Assembly (NCBI GenBank): GCA_947258465.1
Contig: CAMYIQ010000155.1
Span: forward strand, 1-8,386
Origin: an uncultured Erythrobacter sp.
Lineage (GTDB): Bacteria > Pseudomonadota > Alphaproteobacteria > Sphingomonadales > Sphingomonadaceae
Reading direction: 5' to 3'
DNA length: 8,386 bases
The stretch's first letter is position 1. Each line of letters begins with the position of its first letter. This document shows positions 1 to 6,212 of this stretch, piece by piece. The position numbers and the translations under genes were made by a program. The notes under the pieces are model-generated. The model was not told where the DNA came from. It ran no database searches and worked only from the letters and a program-made list of their open reading frames with translations.

Positions 1-598
1 AGCTGACCGCCGTGAGCACGACCACCGCCGAGGAGGCAGCCAGGTTTTCCGCCGCGAAAAGGTAGAGGATGGCCAATACCAGCGGCAGCACGAGACAGAA
101 GAAGATCACTCTCGATGCGAAAATTATCCCCGTGAGGGCAGCACCTTGCGCCAGGGCGGTGAGAAGCCCCAGGCTCAGGATCTGCAACCACTCTATACCC
201 TGCGGCAACGCAGCAGCGCTGGCGAAAGCGATCGATAGATAGAAATAGCTCTGCGCGCAGGACAGAAGAACCACCATTCCGCCCGTCACGCGCGCGGTTA
301 CGGGATTTACATCCTCGGATTGTCCCGGAGGCCGCGGATACATCCAGTGACGAAAGCGGAGGACGACCGCGAGCAGAAGGATCGCACCGACCAGCCTGGT
401 CGCCGGATGGTCCCATCTGAGCCAGGCAACCCCGGCGAAAGGAGCAAGGATCGCAAGGTAGTAGACATGTATGATCTTGCGCACCGACTTTATGCGCTCG
501 CGACCGAACTCTAACGCAATCGCATTGTCGGATTCGAAACCGATTAGTCTATCGACGCGCCGCAGTGCCTTCACCCGGTCCTCCCATCCGATCGGCAT
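1..598 (-). CDS. Multi-pass membrane protein, N-terminal part (runs off left edge); possibly the sensor region of a GGDEF/EAL protein
   Basis: Reading the minus strand from the ATG at 598-596 gives 199 open codons to the window edge, with no stop. The first 40 or so residues are charged and cytosolic-looking. About six hydrophobic stretches follow at roughly residues 42-60, 66-81, 105-128, 138-158, 163-182 and 186-199. There is no in-frame start upstream: an in-frame TAG lies 36 bases before the ATG. The ribosome binding site is weak. A charged N-terminus followed by about six helices resembles the membrane input region of alphaproteobacterial diguanylate cyclase/phosphodiesterase proteins, but no GGDEF or EAL residues lie inside the window, so this is a guess. 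It is transcribed away from mobA and looks unrelated to nitrate respiration. The first part uses AGA, CTA, TTA and ATA codons that are scarce in the nar-moa genes. The reality of the gene is fairly sure; its function is not. Confidence 0.7.
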   Translation of the reverse strand, partial: MPIGWEDRVKALRRVDRLIGFESDNAIALEFGRERIKSVRKIIHVYYLAILAPFAGVAWLRWDHPATRLVGAILLLAVVLRFRHWMYPRPPGQSEDVNPVTARVTGGMVVLLSCAQSYFYLSIAFASAAALPQGIEWLQILSLGLLTALAQGAALTGIIFASRVIFFCLVLPLVLAILYLFAAENLAASSAVVVLTAVS

Positions 599-626
599 AG
601 GGCAGCACCCGAAAAACCCTTGGTAA

Positions 627-636
627 AGAGGCCTCT
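627..636. repeat. 10-base perfect palindrome, possible operator
   Basis: The sequence AGAGGCCTCT is its own reverse complement and lies 29-38 bases upstream of the membrane-protein ATG. It is flanked by CCCT (617-620) and AGGG (637-640), which are themselves complementary but unequally spaced. There is no loop, so it would act as a DNA site rather than an RNA hairpin. Chance occurrence is quite possible. Confidence 0.25.
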
Positions 637-639
637 AGG

Positions 640-671
640 GAAACTACTAGCCCATTGGTGGGCATGGTTTC
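640..671. repeat. Interrupted inverted repeat (potential hairpin)
   Basis: The inner arms GCCCA (650-654) and TGGGC (659-663) flank a TTGG loop. The outer arms GAAAC (640-644) and GTTTC (667-671) also pair, with unequal unpaired bases between inner and outer stems. There is no T-run, so it is not a classic terminator. It could be a regulatory site for either divergent gene or a weak RNA structure in the membrane-protein leader. Confidence 0.3.
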
Positions 672-865
672 GAGCTGCCGCGCTAAAATGTTTCTGGTCC
701 TTGGATATGCGTCTATACTGCGAGGACAATCAGGAAGAGGGCCTCGGTAGGCAGGTCATCTTCCTTCGCCTTTCAATTCCGAAACCGGATGCACAACGAT
801 CAACCACAGCAATCGCCGGCCGCACGGGAAAGTCTGCATGGCATGAAGCGGATCGCATATTTCAG

Positions 866-1459
866 ATGGTAAAACCGGTAATCGTCATCGCTTGCGGCGG
901 CATGGGAAAGCGAATGGGCGGATCCAAACCGCTGCGCAGACTGGGTGAGCTAACGCTCCTCAGGCACGCGTGCGACTGGGCAATGGCCCGGTCGGATTAC
1001 GTCGCGCTCGCTGTTCGCGAGGCCGGTCAGTTGTTCGATGAAGGCCTTCCCCTGCTGATCGACCGCCATACCGGAATTGGACCCATCAGCGCTTTGGCGA
1101 GCGCCTTCGATTACGCACTGGCAGTAGGGCGCGAGCATGTTCTGGTAATAGGTTGCGACCAGCCTTTCCTTCCCGACGACCTCGTTGCGCGCCTGTCGGC
1201 CGCCATTGGGGATCACGGTGCTGCGATGCCCACGAGCCTCGGGCGCGAACAGCCGCTGGCCACGCTCTGGCGCGCGGATCGCGGCGCGCTGACGGAGTAT
1301 CTGGCAAAAGACGGGCAATCGCTGTGGGGGTTTGCGCGTCGCGTGAATGCAGTGACCGTCGAATGGGAGACCGAACCCGGTTGCGATCCCTTTTTCAACA
1401 TCAACGACCCGATGGCGCTGGAGGAAGCAGAACGGCGATTCAGAAGGACACGGCGGTAA
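866..1459 (+). CDS. mobA: Molybdenum cofactor guanylyltransferase, MobA family
   Basis: MobA transfers GMP from GTP to Mo-molybdopterin, giving the guanine dinucleotide cofactor that NarG needs. The product is 197 residues (E. coli MobA is 194). It starts with a Rossmann-like beta strand and a glycine-rich nucleotide loop (residues 10-23, CGGMGKRMGGSKPL). It continues with the GPISAL segment (about 72-77), the metal-binding CDQPFLP motif (97-103) and the family's FFNIND signature (176-181). I chose the ATG at 866 because homology begins there; the frame is open back to 620, but those residues are not MobA-like. No clear ribosome binding site precedes 866. The usual Asp before the loop lysine (DK) is Ser here (S20-K21), and a Cys replaces the common Ala/Gly before GG. 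A related MocA-type nucleotidyltransferase is possible, but the Moco neighbours and the FFNIND motif favour MobA. Its last 20 bases overlap the end of moeA on the other strand. Confidence 0.85.
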   Translation: MVKPVIVIACGGMGKRMGGSKPLRRLGELTLLRHACDWAMARSDYVALAVREAGQLFDEGLPLLIDRHTGIGPISALASAFDYALAVGREHVLVIGCDQPFLPDDLVARLSAAIGDHGAAMPTSLGREQPLATLWRADRGALTEYLAKDGQSLWGFARRVNAVTVEWETEPGCDPFFNINDPMALEEAERRFRRTRR

Positions 1460-2618
1460 CGCTCGATCCCGGCGCAAGAGCCGCTTGATCCGGCGGACAG
1501 CGGATCAGCCAGTCGGCTTCCAGCAGAGCTGCCTGTGCACCGCTGTCCTGGTTGCCGATGGGAACCAGTCCGCCTTCGTCGAAACGCGCACGGACAAACG
1601 TCTCGCGTCCGCCGGTTGCCTTCAGCGGTGCCGCAAGAGGCAGGCTGTGCCAGCGGTGCGACACATTCGCCCCGCCCAGCGCCTGAAGGATCGGACGCAA
1701 AAATAGCGCGGCGGTGACCATGGCCGAGGTCGGATTCCCCGGCAGGCCGAGCACGATCTTATCCTGCGCCTTTCCCAGCCAGACCGGCTTTCCCGGCTTT
1801 ATCGCGACTTTGGGAATAATCACCGAAAGGCCATGCGGCTCGAACATGGGTTTGGCGAAATCGCGGTCTCCGACCGATGCGCCCCCGGTGACGATAACGA
1901 GATCGGCGCGCTTCAGCGCCTCACCCGCTGCATGAGTGAGCGCATCGAGATCGTCGGCGCACCTCGCCCGGTGCACTACGCAGCCGCCCGCTTCCTCGAC
2001 CATTGCGGCAACGCCATAACTCACGCTTTCGGGGATTGCGTCGCGCATCGCATGGGCCGAGCCGGGCGGTGCGAGCTCGTCGCCCGTACCGAGAATCGCG
2101 ATGCGTGGACGCAGCGCCACGTCGATCTCGGCGATATCGGCCGCCGCGGCACCAATCATGGCCCGCGCATTCAGCAGAGTACCGGCAGGAACGAGCACAT
2201 CGCCCGCGGCGAAATCGCTGCCCCTGGCGCGGACGTGCCCCGCCGGGCCGTACCCTTCGGCGAAAGTCACGCTGTCGCCGGTGCGGGCCGCGTATTCCTG
2301 CATGATCACATAATCGCTGCCTTCCGGCATCGGGGCGCCGGTGAAGATACGTACGGCTTCGCCCTTCCCCACGCGCCCTTCGAACCTGCGCCCGGCAACC
2401 GATTCGCCGATCACTTCGAGCGCGCGGCCTGGCTGCGTCGCCGCCTCGATCACGGCATATCCGTCCATCGCCGATACGGGAGTACGAGGCGCGGCGCAGC
2501 GGGCGGTCAGATCGCGTGCGAGCCTGCGCCCGCTCGCCTTGGCCAGCGGGACCGTTTCCGTCCCCAGCGGTGCGACTTGGTCGGCTATCCGCGCGAGCGC
2601 TTCCTCGAAACGGATCAT
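1440..2618 (-). CDS. moeA: Molybdopterin molybdenumtransferase MoeA
   Basis: MoeA inserts molybdate into adenylated molybdopterin to form Moco. The protein is 392 residues from the ATG at 2618, close to the family's roughly 400-410. Visible signatures, numbered from that Met, are SAMDGYAV (about 49-56), IFTGAPMPEGSD (91-102), GTGDELAPPG (177-186), TGGASVGDRDF (244-254), KVAIKPGKP (270-278) and GLPGNPTSAM (291-300). These cover domain I, the MogA-like domain III and the start of C-terminal domain IV. An ATG 12 bases further upstream is in frame, but 2618 is preferred: it forms an ATGA overlap with the moaC stop, and GGGAG sits five bases before it. It is the last gene of the nar-moa unit. Its 3' end overlaps mobA by 20 bases, leaving no room for a terminator between the two genes. 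Confidence 0.96.
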   Translation of the reverse strand: MIRFEEALARIADQVAPLGTETVPLAKASGRRLARDLTARCAAPRTPVSAMDGYAVIEAATQPGRALEVIGESVAGRRFEGRVGKGEAVRIFTGAPMPEGSDYVIMQEYAARTGDSVTFAEGYGPAGHVRARGSDFAAGDVLVPAGTLLNARAMIGAAAADIAEIDVALRPRIAILGTGDELAPPGSAHAMRDAIPESVSYGVAAMVEEAGGCVVHRARCADDLDALTHAAGEALKRADLVIVTGGASVGDRDFAKPMFEPHGLSVIIPKVAIKPGKPVWLGKAQDKIVLGLPGNPTSAMVTAALFLRPILQALGGANVSHRWHSLPLAAPLKATGGRETFVRARFDEGGLVPIGNQDSGAQAALLEADWLIRCPPDQAALAPGSSVTAVSF

Positions 2619-3091
2619 GCCTGCTCCCACGACCCCGACTTGCCCCCTTCCTTGGCGGTCACACGGATCGCCCCGATAGTCATGGTCCGGTCGACCGCCT
2701 TGAGCATGTCGAACAGGGTAAGGCAGGCGACCGATACTGCGGTCAGCGCTTCCATTTCGACCCCGGTGCGCCCCTGCGTCCTCACCGTCGCGACGACAGA
2801 GAAACCGGGAAGCGCATCATCCATCGCAATGGCGACATCGACCTGCGATAGCGCCAGCGGATGGCACAAGGGAATGAGGTCTGCGGTGCGCTTGGCCGCC
2901 ATCACACCGGCCAGTTCGGCGGTCGAAATCACGCTGCCCTTGGGGGCCCTTCCCGCCCTGACCAAGTCGAGCGTCGGGGCGCTGCACTGCACCTGCCCCC
3001 GCGCCTGCGCCCGGCGGGCCGTGGCAGCCTTGTCGCCAATATCGACCATGCGCGCCCGGCCCTGTTCATCCAGATGAGTCAGACCGTTCAT
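2615..3091 (-). CDS. moaC: Cyclic pyranopterin monophosphate synthase MoaC
   Basis: MoaC converts the 3',8-cyclo-GTP made by MoaA into cPMP, the first stable Moco intermediate. The product is 158 residues (E. coli 161). It has the conserved KRTADLIPLCHPL block (67-79) and GVEMEALTAVS (110-120), leading into the CLTLFDMLKAVD helix (123-134), with KEGGKSG near the C-terminus. The residues I know as catalytic in E. coli, namely K51, H77, E112, E114, D128 and K131, all fall at the same numbers here. I chose the start at 3091 because GGGAGG lies seven bases before it and its ATGA overlaps the moaB stop. An in-frame ATG two codons upstream (3097) sits almost on that GGAGG and is unlikely. The stop overlaps the moeA start by four bases. 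Confidence 0.97.
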   Translation of the reverse strand: MNGLTHLDEQGRARMVDIGDKAATARRAQARGQVQCSAPTLDLVRAGRAPKGSVISTAELAGVMAAKRTADLIPLCHPLALSQVDVAIAMDDALPGFSVVATVRTQGRTGVEMEALTAVSVACLTLFDMLKAVDRTMTIGAIRVTAKEGGKSGSWEQA

Positions 3092-3624
3092 GCACATACC
3101 TCCCTCAGTCGCGGCAATTGCCCGGCGATCGAGCACGGGCGGTAGCGGCTGTCGAATTCGTAGCGCAACACCAAGTCCCAGGCGTCGCGACATGCCCCGG
3201 TCGACCCAGGCACGCAGAAGACGAAACTGTCGCCCGCCTGCCCCGCAAAAGCGCGCGATTGCAAAGTCGAAACGCCGATCGTGCCCAAGCTCGCCTGATG
3301 GAACACTACCGCGAAACCGTCCATCACCCGGCGCAGCAAAGGCATGACCGCCTCCGGCGTCACGTCGCGCGGTGTGAAGCCGGTACCGCCCGTGCTCAGC
3401 ACGATTTCGATATCGGGATCGTCGACCCACGCTTCCACTTGGGCTCGAATAGCTTCGACATCGTCCTTCACGATCGCGCGCGCCGCCAGTTCGTGCCCCG
3501 CCTCGACCAGGCGCGAGGCGAGCAATCCTCCCGATGTGTCGGTTTCAGCGGTGCGGGTATCCGACACCGTCAGCACTGCAATCTTCAGCGGATGGAAGGG
3601 CAGGCTCTCGTCTATTCCTGGCAT
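3088..3624 (-). CDS. moaB: MoaB/MogA-family molybdopterin-binding protein
   Basis: This is a MoaB-type protein of 178 residues (E. coli MoaB 170). It has the KIAVLTVSDTR opening strand, DTSGGLLASRL, AIVKDD, STGGTGFTPRDVTPEA (about 77-92), STLQSRAFAG (119-128) and PGSTGACRDAW (139-149). The RPCS segment near the end matches the MoaB rather than the MogA subgroup. MogA adenylates molybdopterin before molybdenum insertion; E. coli MoaB is not the active enzyme, while archaeal MoaB is. Here it is the only candidate for the step, so it may do the job, but that is inference. The ATG at 3624 has AGGA about six bases upstream. An alternative ATG at 3630 has that AGGA directly against it and is less likely. 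It follows the moaE stop by 12 bases and overlaps moaC by four. Confidence 0.92.
   Translation of the reverse strand: MPGIDESLPFHPLKIAVLTVSDTRTAETDTSGGLLASRLVEAGHELAARAIVKDDVEAIRAQVEAWVDDPDIEIVLSTGGTGFTPRDVTPEAVMPLLRRVMDGFAVVFHQASLGTIGVSTLQSRAFAGQAGDSFVFCVPGSTGACRDAWDLVLRYEFDSRYRPCSIAGQLPRLREVCA
3097..3104 (-). promoter_or_regulatory. Ribosome binding site that decides the moaC start
   Basis: A GGGAGG core on the minus strand (about 3099-3104) lies inside the end of moaB. It is seven bases from the ATG at 3091 and only about one base from the alternative ATG at 3097, so it selects 3091. Confidence 0.65.
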
Positions 3625-3636
3625 TGTCATTCCTAT

Positions 3637-4098
3637 TCACAGATGCCAGCGCCGGGCATCTTCATGGTCGCTTTCGCGCGGCTCGATCCATCGGCGCCCC
3701 AGCGGACCTTCCTCGCGCTTCCAGAACACCGCTTCGGTCTTGAGCCGGTCCATGAGGTAGTCCGCAGCCTCGAACGCGGCGCGGCGATGGGCTGAAACGG
3801 TGGCGACGAAAACGATGGCTTCGCCCGGCGCGATACGCCCCGCCCGGTGGACCACCCGGCAACGCGTTACATCGAAGCGCGCCATCGCATCGGCTGCGAT
3901 CTCCTTCATCGAGGCGAGCGTTACACCGCGATAGCTCTCCAGAACCAGCGCATCGACCAATGCGCCGTCTTTCGCCCTGTCACGTGCATGGCCGGTAAAA
4001 CTGACTACCGCGCCCTCCCCCGCGAGTTCGCGCGTCAGGGTGCCGAGCAGTTTCGCCGGGTCGAAGGCTTGCGTGGCAAGAGTAACCTCTATGCTCAT
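3637..4098 (-). CDS. moaE: Molybdopterin synthase catalytic subunit MoaE
   Basis: MoaE is the large subunit of molybdopterin synthase. It uses the thiocarboxylated tail of MoaD to insert two sulfurs into cPMP. The 153 residues match the usual length of about 150. Conserved features are FTGHARD (34-40), LESYRG (53-58), the HRAGRIAPGE loop (84-93), VSAHRRAAFEA (101-111) and YLMDRLKTEAVFWKRE (114-129). The last contains K120 and K127, equivalent to the E. coli active-site lysines 119 and 126. R39 and H104/R105 are also in the expected places. The ATG overlaps the moaD stop by four bases (4095-4098), which fits stoichiometric translation of the two subunits. The C-terminal tail is charged and His/Arg-rich. 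Confidence 0.96.
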   Translation of the reverse strand: MSIEVTLATQAFDPAKLLGTLTRELAGEGAVVSFTGHARDRAKDGALVDALVLESYRGVTLASMKEIAADAMARFDVTRCRVVHRAGRIAPGEAIVFVATVSAHRRAAFEAADYLMDRLKTEAVFWKREEGPLGRRWIEPRESDHEDARRWHL

Positions 4099-4370
4099 CC
4101 GCCCGAAACCGGGGGGAAGAGAGCCACCTCATCCCCTGGCATGACGCGCGCCTCGGGCGCGACAACGGCCTCGTTCACACATGCTCTGACCCGGCCATTG
4201 CCGGTCAGTCCAGCCAGGGTCGGATGCCGCTGGCCCACCAGCGCGAACAGCTCGGCAATGCTGCAACCATCGTCGGGAACGGCGATTGTCACGAATGCCC
4301 CAGCGACATCGGCGAGTTTCCCGCACAGTTCGAGTTCGAGCTCGGTTTGTGGCCGATCGACAGTCGTCAC
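4095..4370 (-). CDS. moaD: Molybdopterin synthase sulfur carrier subunit MoaD
   Basis: MoaD is the ubiquitin-like small subunit of molybdopterin synthase. The product is 91 residues, about ten more than E. coli MoaD because of a polar N-terminal lead-in. It ends in DEVALFPPVSGG, with the obligatory C-terminal Gly-Gly that is adenylated and thiocarboxylated. The start is GTG (4370-4368), supported by a strong GGAGG five bases upstream; that GGAGG lies inside the last codons of moaA. The gap to the moaA stop is one base, and the stop overlaps the moaE start. The activating enzyme MoeB is not in this window and must be encoded elsewhere. Confidence 0.95.
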   Translation of the reverse strand: MTTVDRPQTELELELCGKLADVAGAFVTIAVPDDGCSIAELFALVGQRHPTLAGLTGNGRVRACVNEAVVAPEARVMPGDEVALFPPVSGG

Positions 4371-4380
4371 CTTACCCTCC
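4371..4380 (-). promoter_or_regulatory. Strong ribosome binding site supporting the moaD GTG start
   Basis: On the minus strand the bases before the GTG read GGAGGGTAAG. GGAGG lies five bases from the start codon and overlaps the final Gly codons and the stop of moaA. Its strength compensates for the GTG start and fixes the moaD N-terminus. Confidence 0.7.
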
Positions 4381-5403
4381 GATGGATGCGAGATGAGGAG
4401 TTGCGCCGCTATTGCCCTCGTGCAGGCGGTGCCCCGGGGCCTTGCCTTTCGTCAAAGCGGCAATGCGGGCGACGAGTTCTTCCTGCTGGCTGTCCGACTG
4501 CAGGAGATCGCGCAGATCGAACCCGCCATCGCCGAAAAGGCAGAGGTGGAACTTGCCATCGGAGCCGAGCCGGAGCCGATTGCAGTCGGCGCAGAAATCC
4601 TTTGCGTAAGGCGCGATGATGCCGATCCGGCCACGCGCTTCGGGATGGCCGAACTCGACCGCCGGCCCGGCACCGTCTTCACGCGGACGGCGTTGCCAAC
4701 CTGCCGCTTGCAATTGTTCGACAACGCTTTCGCCAGGCACGTGCCGCTCGGCGAAGAATTCCGCATTGTCGTTGGTCCGCATGACTTCGATGAAGCGTAG
4801 GGAGAGATCGCGAGCGGCGACGAAGCGGATCATCGCCTCGAGCTCATCGTCGTTAACCCCGCGCATCAGCACGGCATTGAGCTTGATACTGGAAAACCCC
4901 GCATCGCGGGCGGCGTCGATGCCGGCGAGCACTTCACCCAACCGGTCATGGCCGGTGATGGCCAGGAAACGTTCCGGATCGAGAGAATCGACGCTGATAT
5001 TGAGCGCATCGACCCCCGCCTCACGCCAGCGCTGCGCCCTTTCGGCGAGGCGATAGCCATTGGTGGTCATGGCCACACGACGGATACCCGGTATGGCGGC
5101 GACCGCACGCACCACATCTTCGAAATCGCGCCGTATGGTCGGCTCGCCACCGGTCAGCCGCACCTTCCACAGCCCCAGTTCGGCAAAGGCCCGCACCGCG
5201 CGCTCGATTTCGTCGATCGTAAGTTCGGCGGGTCTGCCGCACGGCCGACGATATCCATCGGGCAGACAATAGCTGCAGCGGAAGTTGCATACGTCGGTGA
5301 GCGACAACCTCAGATATTCAAATCGGCGTCCCAAACCGTCGCGCAAGCGCGGGCCGCGCGCTTCGGCGAGCGGGAGGTAATCGCGTGGGCGATCGATAGT
5401 CAT
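4372..5403 (-). CDS. moaA: GTP 3',8-cyclase MoaA (radical SAM)
   Basis: MoaA is the radical-SAM enzyme that begins Moco synthesis by turning GTP into 3',8-cyclo-GTP. The protein is 343 residues (E. coli 329). The N-terminal [4Fe-4S]/SAM motif is C39-x3-C43-x2-C46. It is followed by GGEP (85-88), TTNGY (113-117), NISVDSLD (135-142), and KLNAVLMRGVND (174-185). The C-terminal cluster that binds GTP is C271-x2-C274-x13-C288. The chain ends in SIGG, with the Gly-Gly tail needed for activity in the family. The start at 5403 overlaps the stop of the isomerase gene as ATGA. The frame is open much further upstream, but there it only shadows the isomerase gene. The CLPDGY sequence after the cluster resembles the gammaproteobacterial form. 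Confidence 0.97.
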   Translation of the reverse strand: MTIDRPRDYLPLAEARGPRLRDGLGRRFEYLRLSLTDVCNFRCSYCLPDGYRRPCGRPAELTIDEIERAVRAFAELGLWKVRLTGGEPTIRRDFEDVVRAVAAIPGIRRVAMTTNGYRLAERAQRWREAGVDALNISVDSLDPERFLAITGHDRLGEVLAGIDAARDAGFSSIKLNAVLMRGVNDDELEAMIRFVAARDLSLRFIEVMRTNDNAEFFAERHVPGESVVEQLQAAGWQRRPREDGAGPAVEFGHPEARGRIGIIAPYAKDFCADCNRLRLGSDGKFHLCLFGDGGFDLRDLLQSDSQQEELVARIAALTKGKAPGHRLHEGNSGATPHLASIGG

Positions 5404-6212
5404 TGGACAAGCGGTCCTTCGCTGGCCGGAAGTGCGACACCCCGGATATCGGCCTGCGACGCAAGGATCGCAAGGTATTGTGCCATAGCGCGCCTTAGCG
5501 AGGATTCCTCGAGATAAGCACGGATGGAGGCATCGACCGCCTCGAAAGGAAGCTGCCGGGCTTCCACCTTGCGCCCTGCCCGCACGATGTGGACGCCATA
5601 ATGCGTGGGTACCGGCTCGGCGCACAGCTCGCCCTCGCCGAGAGCGAAAAGCGCCTGTTCGAACTCCGGCACGGTCTGGCCCGGGCCGATCTGGCCGAGA
5701 TTGCCCCCTTGTTCGCGCGAGGGACAAGCCGAATGCGTCCGGGCAAGTTCGGCAAAACGGTCCGGATCGTCCCTGAGCTGCCGTATCAGTCCGCGTGCAT
5801 CGCTCAGCGCCATGTTCCAGGCGATCGCATCGTCGGGCGAGGCGGAGAAGAGGATATGCTCCGCCTCCACCAACGGTTCGCTGGCGAAGCGGTCCAGATG
5901 CGTTTCGTAGAACCGGCGCGCCTCGGTTTCGGTCGCCACCGGGACGCTGACCTCACGTTCGATCAGCGTCTCGACCAGGGCATCTTCCTCGGTCATTTTG
6001 CGACCGCGGTGGTCGCTCGTCTCCTCCGGCTCGAGACCCAGGCGCCGCGCTTCGCCGAGTAGCAATTCGCGCACTACCAGCGCCCGCGCCGCCGCTTCCC
6101 AGGCAGCCTCCGCATCGTCGGCCGGGTGGTTCTGCATCTCGGCGGCGATCCGATCGGCGGAGATTTCCTTCCCTGCGACACAGACTGCGTCCTTCTCGAT
6201 CTGGTCAACCAT
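5400..6212 (-). CDS. NifM/PpiC-type parvulin peptidyl-prolyl cis-trans isomerase
   Basis: This is a 270-residue protein with an N-terminal helical region rich in charged residues (about 1-110) and a parvulin (rotamase) domain at about 113-215. Typical parvulin landmarks are EAEHILF (116-122), FAELARTHSACPS (153-165), QGGNLGQIGPGQTVPEFEQALF (168-189) and THYGVHIV (203-210). There is no signal peptide or lipobox, so it should act in the cytoplasm, unlike SurA or PrsA. The layout resembles NifM, the nitrogenase maturation isomerase. From memory, a similar gene sits between narI and moaA in Pseudomonas aeruginosa. Its place in the operon suggests help in folding or maturing NarGHI, but no client is proved. 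The start ATG lies eight bases inside the end of narI, with GGAG about eight bases upstream. It overlaps moaA by four bases. Confidence 0.9.
   Translation of the reverse strand: MVDQIEKDAVCVAGKEISADRIAAEMQNHPADDAEAAWEAAARALVVRELLLGEARRLGLEPEETSDHRGRKMTEEDALVETLIEREVSVPVATETEARRFYETHLDRFASEPLVEAEHILFSASPDDAIAWNMALSDARGLIRQLRDDPDRFAELARTHSACPSREQGGNLGQIGPGQTVPEFEQALFALGEGELCAEPVPTHYGVHIVRAGRKVEARQLPFEAVDASIRAYLEESSLRRAMAQYLAILASQADIRGVALPASEGPLVQ

Larger units (their letters stand above)
599..865. other. Intergenic region between the divergent membrane-protein gene and mobA
   Basis: This stretch of about 267 bases lies between two outward-facing starts (598 minus, 866 plus), so it should hold both promoters. 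It is less GC-rich to the eye than the flanks. It contains a 10-base perfect palindrome at 627-636 and an interrupted inverted repeat at 640-671. I could not find a convincing sigma-70 promoter: the best -10-like hexamer is TATACT at 714-719, and it lacks a good -35. No good FNR/Anr box is present. The frame of mobA is open back to 620, but the 82 extra codons do not look like a MobA extension. Confidence 0.7.

Noticed and set aside
320..514. Plus-strand 64-codon frame
   Set aside because: It is antisense to the membrane-protein frame, which has clear hydrophobic segments. Its own sequence is charged, low-complexity and without a recognisable motif.
691..719. Sigma-70 promoter for mobA with -10 TATACT at 714-719
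   Set aside because: The hexamer 17 bases upstream (TTTCTG) matches the -35 consensus at only two positions, and there is no extended -10.
790..803. Possible FNR/Anr box (TGCAC AACG ATCAA)
   Set aside because: One half-site is perfect, but the other matches only two of five bases, too weak to claim.
620..865. In-frame N-terminal extension of mobA by 82 codons
   Set aside because: The extra residues do not resemble MobA, contain no recognisable domain, and the normal-length family start is at 866. The open frame is probably chance.
1430..1500. Bidirectional terminator between mobA and moeA
   Set aside because: The genes overlap, and I saw no GC-rich hairpin followed by a T-run in either direction.
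1833..3077. Plus-strand open frame of 414 codons opposite moeA and moaC
   Set aside because: It is exactly antisense to two genes with clear family motifs. Its sequence is Arg/Ala-rich and low-quality, as expected of a shadow frame in GC-rich DNA.
3092..3430. Upstream extension of moaC to a start at 3430
   Set aside because: This part lies inside moaB in another frame and has no MoaC homology. The GGGAGG site and the ATGA overlap fix the start at 3091.
5404..5727. Upstream extension of moaA by over 100 codons
   Set aside because: The residues shadow the isomerase gene, are Arg/Gly-rich, and precede the normal MoaA N-terminus. The start at 5403 makes an ATGA overlap.
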